A stretch of DNA of 5,429 nucleotides from positions 1-5,429 of the forward strand of contig JAUWTX010000161.1 in assembly GCA_030614505.1 (NCBI GenBank). The letters are read 5' to 3'. Under the pieces are notes generated by a model, which was not told the origin of the DNA, did not search any database, and worked only from the letters and a program-made list of their open reading frames with translations. Position numbers and translations under genes: made by a program. Source of the DNA: Desulfuromonadales bacterium. Its GTDB lineage: Bacteria > Desulfobacterota > Desulfuromonadia > Desulfuromonadales > BM103. Below are positions 1-5,181 of the stretch, piece by piece. The stretch's first letter is position 1. Each line of letters starts with the position of its first letter.

Positions 1-18
1 AAGCCGAAGAGCTCTATG

Positions 19-59
19 GACCCCGCGTATCCCCCCCCTCCTTACGCGGGGTCTTTTTT
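19..59 (+). terminator. Rho-independent terminator of an upstream + strand gene
   Basis: A perfect 11-bp stem (GACCCCGCGTA at 19-29, TACGCGGGGTC at 43-53) encloses a 13-nt loop at 30-42 that contains eight consecutive C. Six T follow at 54-59. The T tract lies only on the + strand side, so it ends a + strand transcript whose gene lies left of the window. That transcript converges on the pyrophosphatase gene. On the minus strand the stem is not followed by a T run, so it is at best a weak stop for the pyrophosphatase transcript. Confidence 0.9.
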
Positions 60-183
60 ATCTTTTTCCACCATCCCGGCGACACAATCGATATTAGTAG
101 CCTGTCGGCCCATCAATGAACAAGCTCAACAAACTGGCTACCAGGTAAGACAAATCATTATCTGCCAAGCCAGTAAGATGGAT
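60..183. other. Intergenic spacer with no recognisable gene
   Basis: This stretch lies between the + strand terminator and the stop codon of the minus-strand pyrophosphatase gene. I see no convincing ORF, promoter or terminator in it. The only symmetry is a 6-bp GTAGCC/GGCTAC pair with a wide gap and a 4-bp CTGG/CCAG hairpin on the minus strand, both too weak to call. Where the pyrophosphatase transcript ends is therefore not visible. Confidence 0.5.
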
Positions 184-1839
184 TCAGCTTGCCTTGAATG
201 CTCGCAAATGATGAGGTTTCAATTGTTTTTTTCTCGACAGTACAGCTTTCAGTTCGAATCGTCCTGACTCAAGCTGGGGATAACCGATAACGGCAATCAT
301 GTCACTGTCGCCTCGCACCACAAACTGGCTGTTCTGCTGGACGATGTCAGTCACCAACAAGCCGGCCAAATCCAGGCTGTACTTATCGACCAATGCTTCG
401 AGGCCCTTGGAAATCTCCTCTTTTCTGTCATCAAACTCCTGGAAAGTAACCACTTCGACCTGGCCAATTCCAAAACGACAGCTGCCGGCTTCATATTCTT
501 TAAAATCGGCGGTCAAAAGCTCCTCTACACTTGGATAGGCAGCGAGGACACTCCCAGCCTGAAACATCTGACGACCAAACTCAAGCGGGTCCAAACTGGA
601 GCATTTACCAAGCCAGCCAACCAGATCACGATCAATATCAGTTGTCGTAGGCGACCTCAATAGTACCGTGTCGGAAAGCAGTCCGGCCAGCATAAGGGAG
701 GCAACCTGGGGCTCAGGTTCAATCCCGGCCTGACGATAAAGTGTGGCAACCACCGAACAAGTGCTGCCGAGAGGCTGATTGATAAAACGAATCGGTTCTT
801 CTGTATGGAAGTTTCCCAGGCGATGGTGATCTATCACCTCGAGAATCTCAACTTGATCGGCACCTGGTACAGCCTGCGACAATTCGTTGTGGTCTACCAG
901 AACCAGTTTAAGCGATGATGACTTCAGCAAATTGGATTTTGTTGCTACACCGCAAACTTTTCCCTCATCATCAATGATCATGACTCCGGGAGAAGTGCTA
1001 CGCATCAGCACCTTGCGTATTCCATCGAGACGGTCGTCCAGGTGTGCCTTGGGAATCTCGGCATCAGCCAAATGGCGCACGGGTGTAGACATCCGGGCCA
1101 GAAGAGCACTGGTTGCTGTATCAAAAGAAGTACACAAGATCGAGACATTTCGTTTACGTGCCAACGCCACGAGATCTTCATCAATAGGCAACCCACCAGT
1201 CACAACCAGTAGGCGAACCCCTAGTTTAATTGCATTCTGCTGCACATCACGGCGGTCGCCAACAAAAACAACGATGCGTCGTGGGTCGGTGTCAGCCAAG
1301 AGCTTTTGAAAGCTCTCAACAGACATCGCTCCGACGAACAGGTCGAGTTCTTCCGTACACGACTCATCGACAAGATTGACAGCCGTTGCCTGCAGACAGG
1401 TCCGTATTGAGTTTGGTGATGAGAGCACTTGACGAATCGGCCGACCTTCACGTGGCAGAAAGATGTGCTCAGTAAGCCGCTTCAAAATCAATGCACCGAG
1501 TGGCCGACCGTCGGCTTCAACAACAGGCAACATCCGGATGTCACGTTGGCGCATCAATTCAAGCGCCTGCATGAGTGGTGCTTCTGAGTCGATAACTGCC
1601 GGTTGGCCGTCAACGGTATCACGTAAGCGTGGATAGACATCGGTCAGGAGAACAGGAGGCTGTTGGCCCAAAGTGTCGAGGACAAACTCGGTCTGTCGAT
1701 TCAGATGTCCGGCTCGTCCAGGAAAAACATTGTCCCGGCCCTGCCTCTGACATAGCTCGGCATAGGCAATGGCACTACAGACAGAGTCTGTGTCCGGGTT
1801 ACGATGTCCAACAACCAAAACTCTTTCCGGTCGGCTCAT
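184..1839 (-). CDS. ppaC: Manganese-dependent inorganic pyrophosphatase, family II, with CBS and DRTGG domains
   Basis: This cytoplasmic enzyme hydrolyses pyrophosphate to two phosphates, pulling biosynthetic reactions forward. Seen in the 551 residues: an N-terminal DHH segment with GHRNPDTDS (11-19; probable metal ligands H12, D16, D18); a first CBS repeat at about 67-130; a DRTGG-type region at about 140-250 with VVTGG at 212-216; a second CBS repeat at about 253-308; the rest of the DHH domain with VDHNE (315-319), DHHR (337-340) and LLSDT (387-391); and a DHHA2 domain ending in SRKKQ (535-539), the phosphate-binding motif. All six expected metal ligands are present. Known of the family: adenine nucleotides bind the CBS pair, AMP and ADP inhibiting and ATP or diadenosine polyphosphates activating. 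The length fits the regulated subclass; plain family II enzymes have about 310 residues. The ATG start is supported by GAGGAGG four bases upstream (1844-1850). The antiporter gene lies 56 bp upstream on the same strand. The symbol ppaC is borrowed from the shorter family members. Confidence 0.95.
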   Translation of the reverse strand: MSRPERVLVVGHRNPDTDSVCSAIAYAELCQRQGRDNVFPGRAGHLNRQTEFVLDTLGQQPPVLLTDVYPRLRDTVDGQPAVIDSEAPLMQALELMRQRDIRMLPVVEADGRPLGALILKRLTEHIFLPREGRPIRQVLSSPNSIRTCLQATAVNLVDESCTEELDLFVGAMSVESFQKLLADTDPRRIVVFVGDRRDVQQNAIKLGVRLLVVTGGLPIDEDLVALARKRNVSILCTSFDTATSALLARMSTPVRHLADAEIPKAHLDDRLDGIRKVLMRSTSPGVMIIDDEGKVCGVATKSNLLKSSSLKLVLVDHNELSQAVPGADQVEILEVIDHHRLGNFHTEEPIRFINQPLGSTCSVVATLYRQAGIEPEPQVASLMLAGLLSDTVLLRSPTTTDIDRDLVGWLGKCSSLDPLEFGRQMFQAGSVLAAYPSVEELLTADFKEYEAGSCRFGIGQVEVVTFQEFDDRKEEISKGLEALVDKYSLDLAGLLVTDIVQQNSQFVVRGDSDMIAVIGYPQLESGRFELKAVLSRKKQLKPHHLRAFKAS

Positions 1840-1895
1840 AAGTCCTCCTCATCCAGGCCAAGCACTTGCATTTTCTAATATCTACAGACTCAGGA

Positions 1896-2849
1896 TTAAT
1901 AGAACAGGCTCGCGAGAAAGAGGAGGTAAGCTCCCAGCAGTAATACGCCGCGCTTACGATCCAACTGAAGTCTGGGCGACACCATGGTCAGAAGACCGAT
2001 CAACAAGGCACAAAAAGCCAGCATAATCGGGAAATCAATGGTCAGGACTCTTTGTTCAATCATGATCGGTTGAATCATCGGGCAGATGCCGAGGACAAAG
2101 AGAACGTTAAATATATTGCTACCGATCACATTGCCGACACTGATATCCATCTCCCCCTTCCAGGCGCTCATCACCGACGCAGCCAACTCCGGCAGGCTGG
2201 TGCCTATAGCGACAATCGACAGACCGATAATCAACTCGGACACCCCGAGCAGGGTGGCGACCATGACTGCTCCCCGCACCATCAGCTCGGCACCAAGCCC
2301 GAGCCCGGCCATACCAATCAGAACCAGCACAATATTCCGCCCGCGTCCTGCAGAAGCAACGGTAATGGCTTTCTCAACCTCACCGTCTTCCGGAATCGAA
2401 GGTTTACGTGCCGTCATTAAGCAGTAGGCAAGAAACACCAGTAAGCTCAAGAAAAGCCACAGGCCATTTGTGAAAGCTATCTCGCCATCCATAGCCACGA
2501 GATAGACTCCGAGAGAAGCAATGACCATAATCGGTATTTCGCGAGCCAGGGTGGAACGCGCAACGACAATCGGGGTAATCAGGGCGGCAACACCGAGGAT
2601 TAAACCTATATTGGCAATATTAGAACCAATAATATTGCCGGCAGCCATTGATGATGCACCCCGGCTTGCAGCAAAAAGAGAAACCATGAGTTCCGGCATG
2701 CTGGTCGCAAAAGCAACCACGGTGAGCCCCACCACCAACGGACGCACCCCAAAGGAAAGGGCCAGGCGCGAGCTCCCTGTGACCAGATATTCGGCACCGT
2801 AGTAAAGCAGAAGTAATCCAGCAAGAACAAGTATAGCGCCAAGTAACAT
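1896..2849 (-). CDS. Calcium/sodium antiporter, CaCA family (YrbG-like)
   Basis: This inner-membrane cation exchanger probably uses a sodium (or proton) gradient to expel calcium. The 317 residues are mostly hydrophobic, consistent with about ten membrane helices in two inverted halves separated by a polar loop at about 147-170. Each half carries the family alpha repeat. Repeat 1 is at 41-88, with ATSMPE (48-53) and GNIIGSN (71-77). Repeat 2 is at 209-256, with GTSLPE (216-221) and GNVIGSN (239-245). Glutamates E53 and E221 and the nearby T/S residues match the ion-binding residues recalled for the Methanocaldococcus exchanger NCX_Mj at a constant offset in each half. ATG at 2849 is chosen because AAGGGA (2856-2861) lies 6 bases upstream. 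A TTG immediately before it (2852) would add one residue and leaves only 3 bases of spacing. It is probably co-transcribed with the pyrophosphatase gene downstream and is divergent from arsR. Substrate choice is inferred from family; exchange of other cations cannot be excluded. Confidence 0.93.
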   Translation of the reverse strand: MLLGAILVLAGLLLLYYGAEYLVTGSSRLALSFGVRPLVVGLTVVAFATSMPELMVSLFAASRGASSMAAGNIIGSNIANIGLILGVAALITPIVVARSTLAREIPIMVIASLGVYLVAMDGEIAFTNGLWLFLSLLVFLAYCLMTARKPSIPEDGEVEKAITVASAGRGRNIVLVLIGMAGLGLGAELMVRGAVMVATLLGVSELIIGLSIVAIGTSLPELAASVMSAWKGEMDISVGNVIGSNIFNVLFVLGICPMIQPIMIEQRVLTIDFPIMLAFCALLIGLLTMVSPRLQLDRKRGVLLLGAYLLFLASLFY

Positions 2850-2855
2850 CAATAA

Positions 2856-2861
2856 TCCCTT
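2856..2861 (-). promoter_or_regulatory. Ribosome binding site deciding the antiporter start
   Basis: AAGGGA on the minus strand lies 6 bases before ATG at 2849 but only 3 bases before the adjacent TTG at 2852. The spacing favours the ATG. Confidence 0.6.
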
Positions 2862-2874
2862 ATCTGTAACTAGC

Positions 2875-2899
2875 AGCCGCCCTGACTATCAGGGCGGCT
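2875..2899 (-). repeat. GC-rich 11-bp perfect hairpin in the antiporter leader
   Basis: AGCCGCCCTGA pairs perfectly with TCAGGGCGGCT around a 3-base loop (2886-2888). No T run follows on either strand, so it is not a standard terminator. The stem ends 25 bases before the antiporter ATG. If transcribed, it would place a very stable structure just upstream of the ribosome binding site. Its function is unknown; an attenuating, stabilising or protein-binding element is possible. Confidence 0.75.
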
Positions 2900-2970
2900 A
2901 GAAGCTGCGAGTCTGGAGATAATAATATCCTGAATTCGTTATTAACATCCCAGGAGTTTTTTGGCCTTGA

Positions 2971-3012
2971 TCAGGCATAACAAGAAAGCAGCATGTTCTT
3001 GTTATGCCCGAC
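2971..3012 (-). repeat. Long inverted repeat in the divergent intergenic region (13-bp perfect core, 17-bp RNA stem)
   Basis: GGCATAACAAGAA (2974-2986) and TTCTTGTTATGCC (2996-3008) are perfect inverted repeats around a 9-base spacer. On the minus strand the stem grows by four more pairs (G-U, C-G, U-A, G-U) to 17 bp. On the + strand the two wobble positions become A-C mismatches. No T run follows on either strand, so it is not a usual terminator. It is either a DNA operator for a dimeric regulator or an RNA hairpin in the leader of the antiporter transcript. Confidence 0.75.
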
Positions 3013-3076
3013 AGGCTCACAGTCTAATACCTGCGTCTCCCGGTGTCGAGGGTTAGCCGAACACAACATGAATATC

Positions 3077-3106
3077 TTGACATTTTTGCCAACAAAGGAC
3101 TAATAT
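3077..3106 (+). promoter_or_regulatory. Sigma-70-type promoter of the arsR gene
   Basis: A perfect -35 box TTGACA (3077-3082) is followed, after an 18-base spacer, by a -10 box TAATAT (3101-3106, one mismatch to TATAAT). The expected start of transcription is about 3112-3114, giving a short leader of about 25 bases before the arsR ATG. The match is near-consensus, so strong basal expression that needs a repressor is plausible. Confidence 0.8.
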
Positions 3107-3135
3107 CCATATATTCAATTTTTAAAAGGACTAAT
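3094..3135 (+). repeat. 11-bp direct repeat over the arsR -10 box and ribosome binding site
   Basis: AAAGGACTAAT occurs at 3094-3104 and again, identically, at 3125-3135. The two copies are 31 bp apart, close to three helical turns. The first runs into the -10 box and the second contains the Shine-Dalgarno sequence and abuts the ATG. It may be a repeated operator half-site for the ArsR protein, or a chance duplication of a translation signal. Confidence 0.6.
3102..3115. promoter_or_regulatory. Candidate ArsR operator: AT-rich dyad over the -10 region
   Basis: AATAT (3102-3106), CCAT spacer and ATATT (3111-3115) form a short perfect dyad covering the -10 box and the likely transcription start. 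ArsR/SmtB proteins usually autorepress by binding AT-rich imperfect dyads at this position. The dyad is only 5 bp per arm in AT-rich DNA, so chance is a real alternative. Confidence 0.35.
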
Positions 3136-3136
3136 T

Positions 3137-3439
3137 ATGCTAGACGTTGAATTCGACAAATCCATCAATCTCGATCGCGAAGCAGAAATCCTAAAAGTTC
3201 TCGGCCATCCGGTGCGGCTTAAGATTGTTGCCGGCCTTATGTCCCAGTCCTGCAACGTCAAAAAAATATGGGAATGCTTGGAATTACCACAGGCGACCGT
3301 ATCACAACACCTTGCCTTACTCAAAAACAAGGGGATCATTGAAGGCAAGCGTGATGGAGTTGAAGTCTTTTATCAGGTCACCTCGGTAGAAGCCTGTAAA
3401 ATAGTCGAATCCCTGATGGAGGGATTTGCCTGCGCATAG
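3137..3439 (+). CDS. ArsR/SmtB-family winged-helix transcriptional regulator
   Basis: A 100-residue DNA-binding protein, the usual size for ArsR/SmtB dimeric repressors. Seen: LGHPVRLKIV (22-31), typical of the first helices; a helix-turn-helix with recognition helix within LPQATVSQHLALLKNKGII (50-68); and a wing at about 69-82 (EGKRDGVEVFYQVT). It has four cysteines: C39, C47, C87 and C99. The ELCVCDL-type arsenic/cadmium motif is absent (here SCNVKKI), and so is the SmtB/CzrA alpha-5 D-x-H metal site. A thiol-based sensor (redox, persulfide) or an unusual thiolate metal site is possible but not shown. The ATG is supported by AAAAGGA 6 bases upstream (3124-3130). The gene stands alone between its promoter and terminator, divergent from the antiporter and convergent with bioC. 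It probably represses itself; other targets are unknown. Confidence 0.92.
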   Translation: MLDVEFDKSINLDREAEILKVLGHPVRLKIVAGLMSQSCNVKKIWECLELPQATVSQHLALLKNKGIIEGKRDGVEVFYQVTSVEACKIVESLMEGFACA

Positions 3440-3495
3440 AGACTCATCTGTTGCGCATCGCCATAACTACAGAAGCTGAAAACATCTCACAATAA

Positions 3496-3532
3496 ACGGG
3501 GGCGACATTATTCCAAGGTTGCCCCTGTTTTT
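3496..3532 (+). terminator. Rho-independent terminator between arsR and bioC
   Basis: ACGGGGGCGAC (3496-3506) pairs with GTTGCCCCTGT (3518-3528) as an 11-bp stem including two G-U pairs, around an 11-base loop, and five T follow at 3528-3532. On the minus strand the same two positions become A-C mismatches and the following run is only TTTATT. It is therefore built mainly for the arsR transcript but may also stop the convergent biotin operon, whose last stop codon is 28 bases away. Confidence 0.85.
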
Positions 3533-3556
3533 ATATGTTTCCTTTACAAGCACGCG

Positions 3557-4375
3557 TCACAACTTCGGTTTTTCAGTAATTGCCACAATCACCTCATAGC
3601 TTGCCGGCAACCCATCGTCACACCGGTATTTTTCCTCATACATTTTCATCATCAATTGCATGACCCGACGGGATGCCAACCCTCGCGGACGATTCTCTGC
3701 GGCATTGCCAGCGCCAATCTGTTTGAGCTGTCGCAAAAGGTCAGGCACATCGACATGATATTCCACCTCCATCGTGCTAAACAGGTCACGGCAGGACAAA
3801 CCCGCTCCCCCGACTGCTGCAGACACTTCAGTGAGCGTCGGGAAGCTCTGTACATGAGAAGATCGACCTTTATTGTTTTCAGCAACGGCCTGACAATGAG
3901 AAGTACGTAATTCGTGAAGCGTCTTCTCGCCAAAAAGAGCAAAGGCAAAGACGCCGCCAGGCTTGAGAACCCTGGAGACCTCGACAAATGCTGCCTGTAG
4001 GCAATCAACCCACTGGTAGACAGAGCTTGAAACAACACCGGCAAAGACGCCGTCAGAGAAAGGCAGAGACCTTGCGTCACCGTCACAGGCAGAGACGACA
4101 GGCAACCTTTGCGCTGCGGTCCGAGTCATTCCATGAGCAATATCCATGACAGCAAGCTGATGCTTCGGTTCTGAACAAAGTATCGCCGCGGCAAGAGCAC
4201 CTGTACCGGTTCCCACGTCCAACAACGGCCCACAGTTCGTCTCAAAACCGGTCATCTTGCTGCAGAGCAGCTCAACAACCCGTTTCTGCACCGATGCATA
4301 GCTGTCATAATTACCAGCGTGACTTGAGAAATTGTCACGCATGTGTTCACTGTCAATTGCTTTGACCGGAACCAT
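3557..4375 (-). CDS. bioC: Malonyl-ACP O-methyltransferase BioC
   Basis: BioC transfers a methyl group from S-adenosylmethionine to the free carboxyl of malonyl-ACP. The disguised ester can then be elongated by fatty-acid synthase to pimeloyl-ACP methyl ester, the start of biotin synthesis in the cytoplasm. Seen in 272 residues: the BioC N-terminal signature NFSSHAGNYDSYASVQKRV (15-33); SAM motif I LLDVGTGTG (51-59); an acidic residue D78 after the second strand; DGDARSLPF (98-106); a motif around SSVYQW (117-122); LKPGGVFAF (137-145) and FGEKTLHELR (148-157); and the C-terminal LLRQLKQIGAGN (213-224) typical of BioC. ATG at 4375 is chosen. It shares one base with the bioH stop (TGATG) and has GGGAG 8 bases upstream. 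An upstream TTG (4432) would add 19 poorly matching residues inside bioH. It is the last gene of the operon, and translation is probably coupled to bioH. Confidence 0.93.
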   Translation of the reverse strand: MVPVKAIDSEHMRDNFSSHAGNYDSYASVQKRVVELLCSKMTGFETNCGPLLDVGTGTGALAAAILCSEPKHQLAVMDIAHGMTRTAAQRLPVVSACDGDARSLPFSDGVFAGVVSSSVYQWVDCLQAAFVEVSRVLKPGGVFAFALFGEKTLHELRTSHCQAVAENNKGRSSHVQSFPTLTEVSAAVGGAGLSCRDLFSTMEVEYHVDVPDLLRQLKQIGAGNAAENRPRGLASRRVMQLMMKMYEEKYRCDDGLPASYEVIVAITEKPKL

Positions 4376-5181
4376 CAGCAAAACTCCCGGATCTTTGCGG
4401 CAACTTCTTGCGGCCGGCTTAACAAAGGGCAATGACTAACTCCTGAAAACCCTGCAAAACTTCCCATCGGGAGCATTTCAGCCAAATAACGCCCCGCAGC
4501 AACAGGTGAAATCTGATCTAAATCACCATGCAGAACCAGCGCAGGCTGATAAATCTCAGAGAGTTCTTTGCGCTGATCCTGAACCGCCAGCAGGTTAAGC
4601 AAACCCATGGCGGCATCATAATCAGGCAGAGGGCTCTGTCTCACGGCAAAGGTTCTGATCGTGCGTAGCCTTTCCCTGGCAATAGTTTCACCGGCAAAGG
4701 CCAGGGAGAAAAAATCGCCAAGCGTTGCCTCGAAACGTCGCTCCAGATTTCTGGCCAGAGCGCGCACCTGGGCAGACGGCAACCCAAAGGACCAGTCATC
4801 GCTCATGGTAAAGCGTGGTGTGGTAGCAATCAGGACCAGACGATCGACCGGCAACTTATTCTGCCGGGCTATCTCCAGAGCAAGCATGCCACCCAGCGAC
4901 CAACCGATCAGTGCGACAGGAACTTTTTCAATAGCTGCAATCCAGCGCCCCAGGTCAGCGGCGATCCCGGCAAGGTCGTTCTGCAGAGCAGGAGAAGACC
5001 TGCCATGACCGGGGAGATCAGGAATCAGCAGACGAAAGTCAGGAGAGAGTAGCGTGGCAATTTCACTGAACACCGCTGCCGACATTGACCAACCGTGCAG
5101 CAACACGAGAGGAGAGCCCTGACCGGTCTCATACCAGGTCAGCTGACGTCCATCCGGTAAGTCAAAGCGGGCCTCCTTCAC
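4375..5181 (-). CDS. bioH: Pimeloyl-ACP methyl ester carboxylesterase BioH (alpha/beta hydrolase)
   Basis: BioH cleaves the methyl ester from pimeloyl-ACP methyl ester, ending chain elongation and releasing pimeloyl-ACP for BioF. The 268 residues show a complete alpha/beta hydrolase: oxyanion-hole region LLHGWSMS (27-34), DLPGHGRS (55-62), nucleophile elbow GWSLGG (93-98, S95), acid in HGDLDQISP (218-226, probably D222), and histidine H250 in SHCPLLSRP (249-257), which resembles the HAPFISHP region of E. coli BioH. The length is close to the E. coli protein (about 256). There is no signal peptide. The start is GTG, overlapping the bioF stop by four bases (GTGA), with AAGGAG 8 bases upstream. 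Its place between bioF and bioC makes the BioH role much more likely than a general esterase, since the fold alone does not define the substrate. Confidence 0.88.
   Translation of the reverse strand: MKEARFDLPDGRQLTWYETGQGSPLVLLHGWSMSAAVFSEIATLLSPDFRLLIPDLPGHGRSSPALQNDLAGIAADLGRWIAAIEKVPVALIGWSLGGMLALEIARQNKLPVDRLVLIATTPRFTMSDDWSFGLPSAQVRALARNLERRFEATLGDFFSLAFAGETIARERLRTIRTFAVRQSPLPDYDAAMGLLNLLAVQDQRKELSEIYQPALVLHGDLDQISPVAAGRYLAEMLPMGSFAGFSGVSHCPLLSRPQEVAAKIREFC
4384..4388 (-). promoter_or_regulatory. Ribosome binding site deciding the bioC start
   Basis: GGGAG on the minus strand, inside the last codons of bioH, lies 8 bases before the ATG at 4375. Together with the one-base TGATG overlap it supports the 272-residue BioC over the longer TTG-initiated reading. 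Confidence 0.6.

Noticed and set aside
887..1309. A 140-codon + strand ORF opposite the pyrophosphatase gene
   Set aside because: It is a composition shadow of the well-supported minus-strand gene: serine/arginine-rich with no domain and no ribosome binding site signal.
2922..2927. TATTAT on the minus strand as a -10 box for the antiporter
   Set aside because: No acceptable -35 box is found at 16-18 bases upstream, and the region is AT-rich. The antiporter promoter remains unlocated.
2968..2997. A 7-codon minus-strand leader peptide (MLLSCYA) inside the 17-bp hairpin
   Set aside because: There is no Shine-Dalgarno sequence before the ATG and no run of regulatory codons, so chance is the simplest explanation.
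2850..3060. Known riboswitch (yybP-ykoY manganese or GEMM cyclic-di-GMP) upstream of the antiporter
   Set aside because: I could not match the conserved loop sequences of either class on the minus strand. A covariance-model search would be decisive.
3070..3095. TTGGCA on the minus strand as part of a sigma-54 (-24/-12) promoter
   Set aside because: The required GC-containing -12 element at the fixed spacing is absent.
2993..3103. A 36-codon ORF on the + strand (MFLLCPTGSQ...) between the hairpin and arsR
   Set aside because: It has no convincing ribosome binding site, starts in the loop of the inverted repeat, overlaps the arsR promoter, and shows no recognisable protein features.
3652..4086. 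A 144-codon minus-strand ORF in another frame inside bioC
   Set aside because: It fully overlaps the well-supported bioC frame and has no recognisable motif.
4376..4432. Longer BioC starting at a TTG codon at 4432
   Set aside because: The extra 19 residues (MPFVKPAARS...) do not resemble BioC and lie within bioH. The ATG at 4375 has better ribosome binding site spacing and a coupled stop/start.
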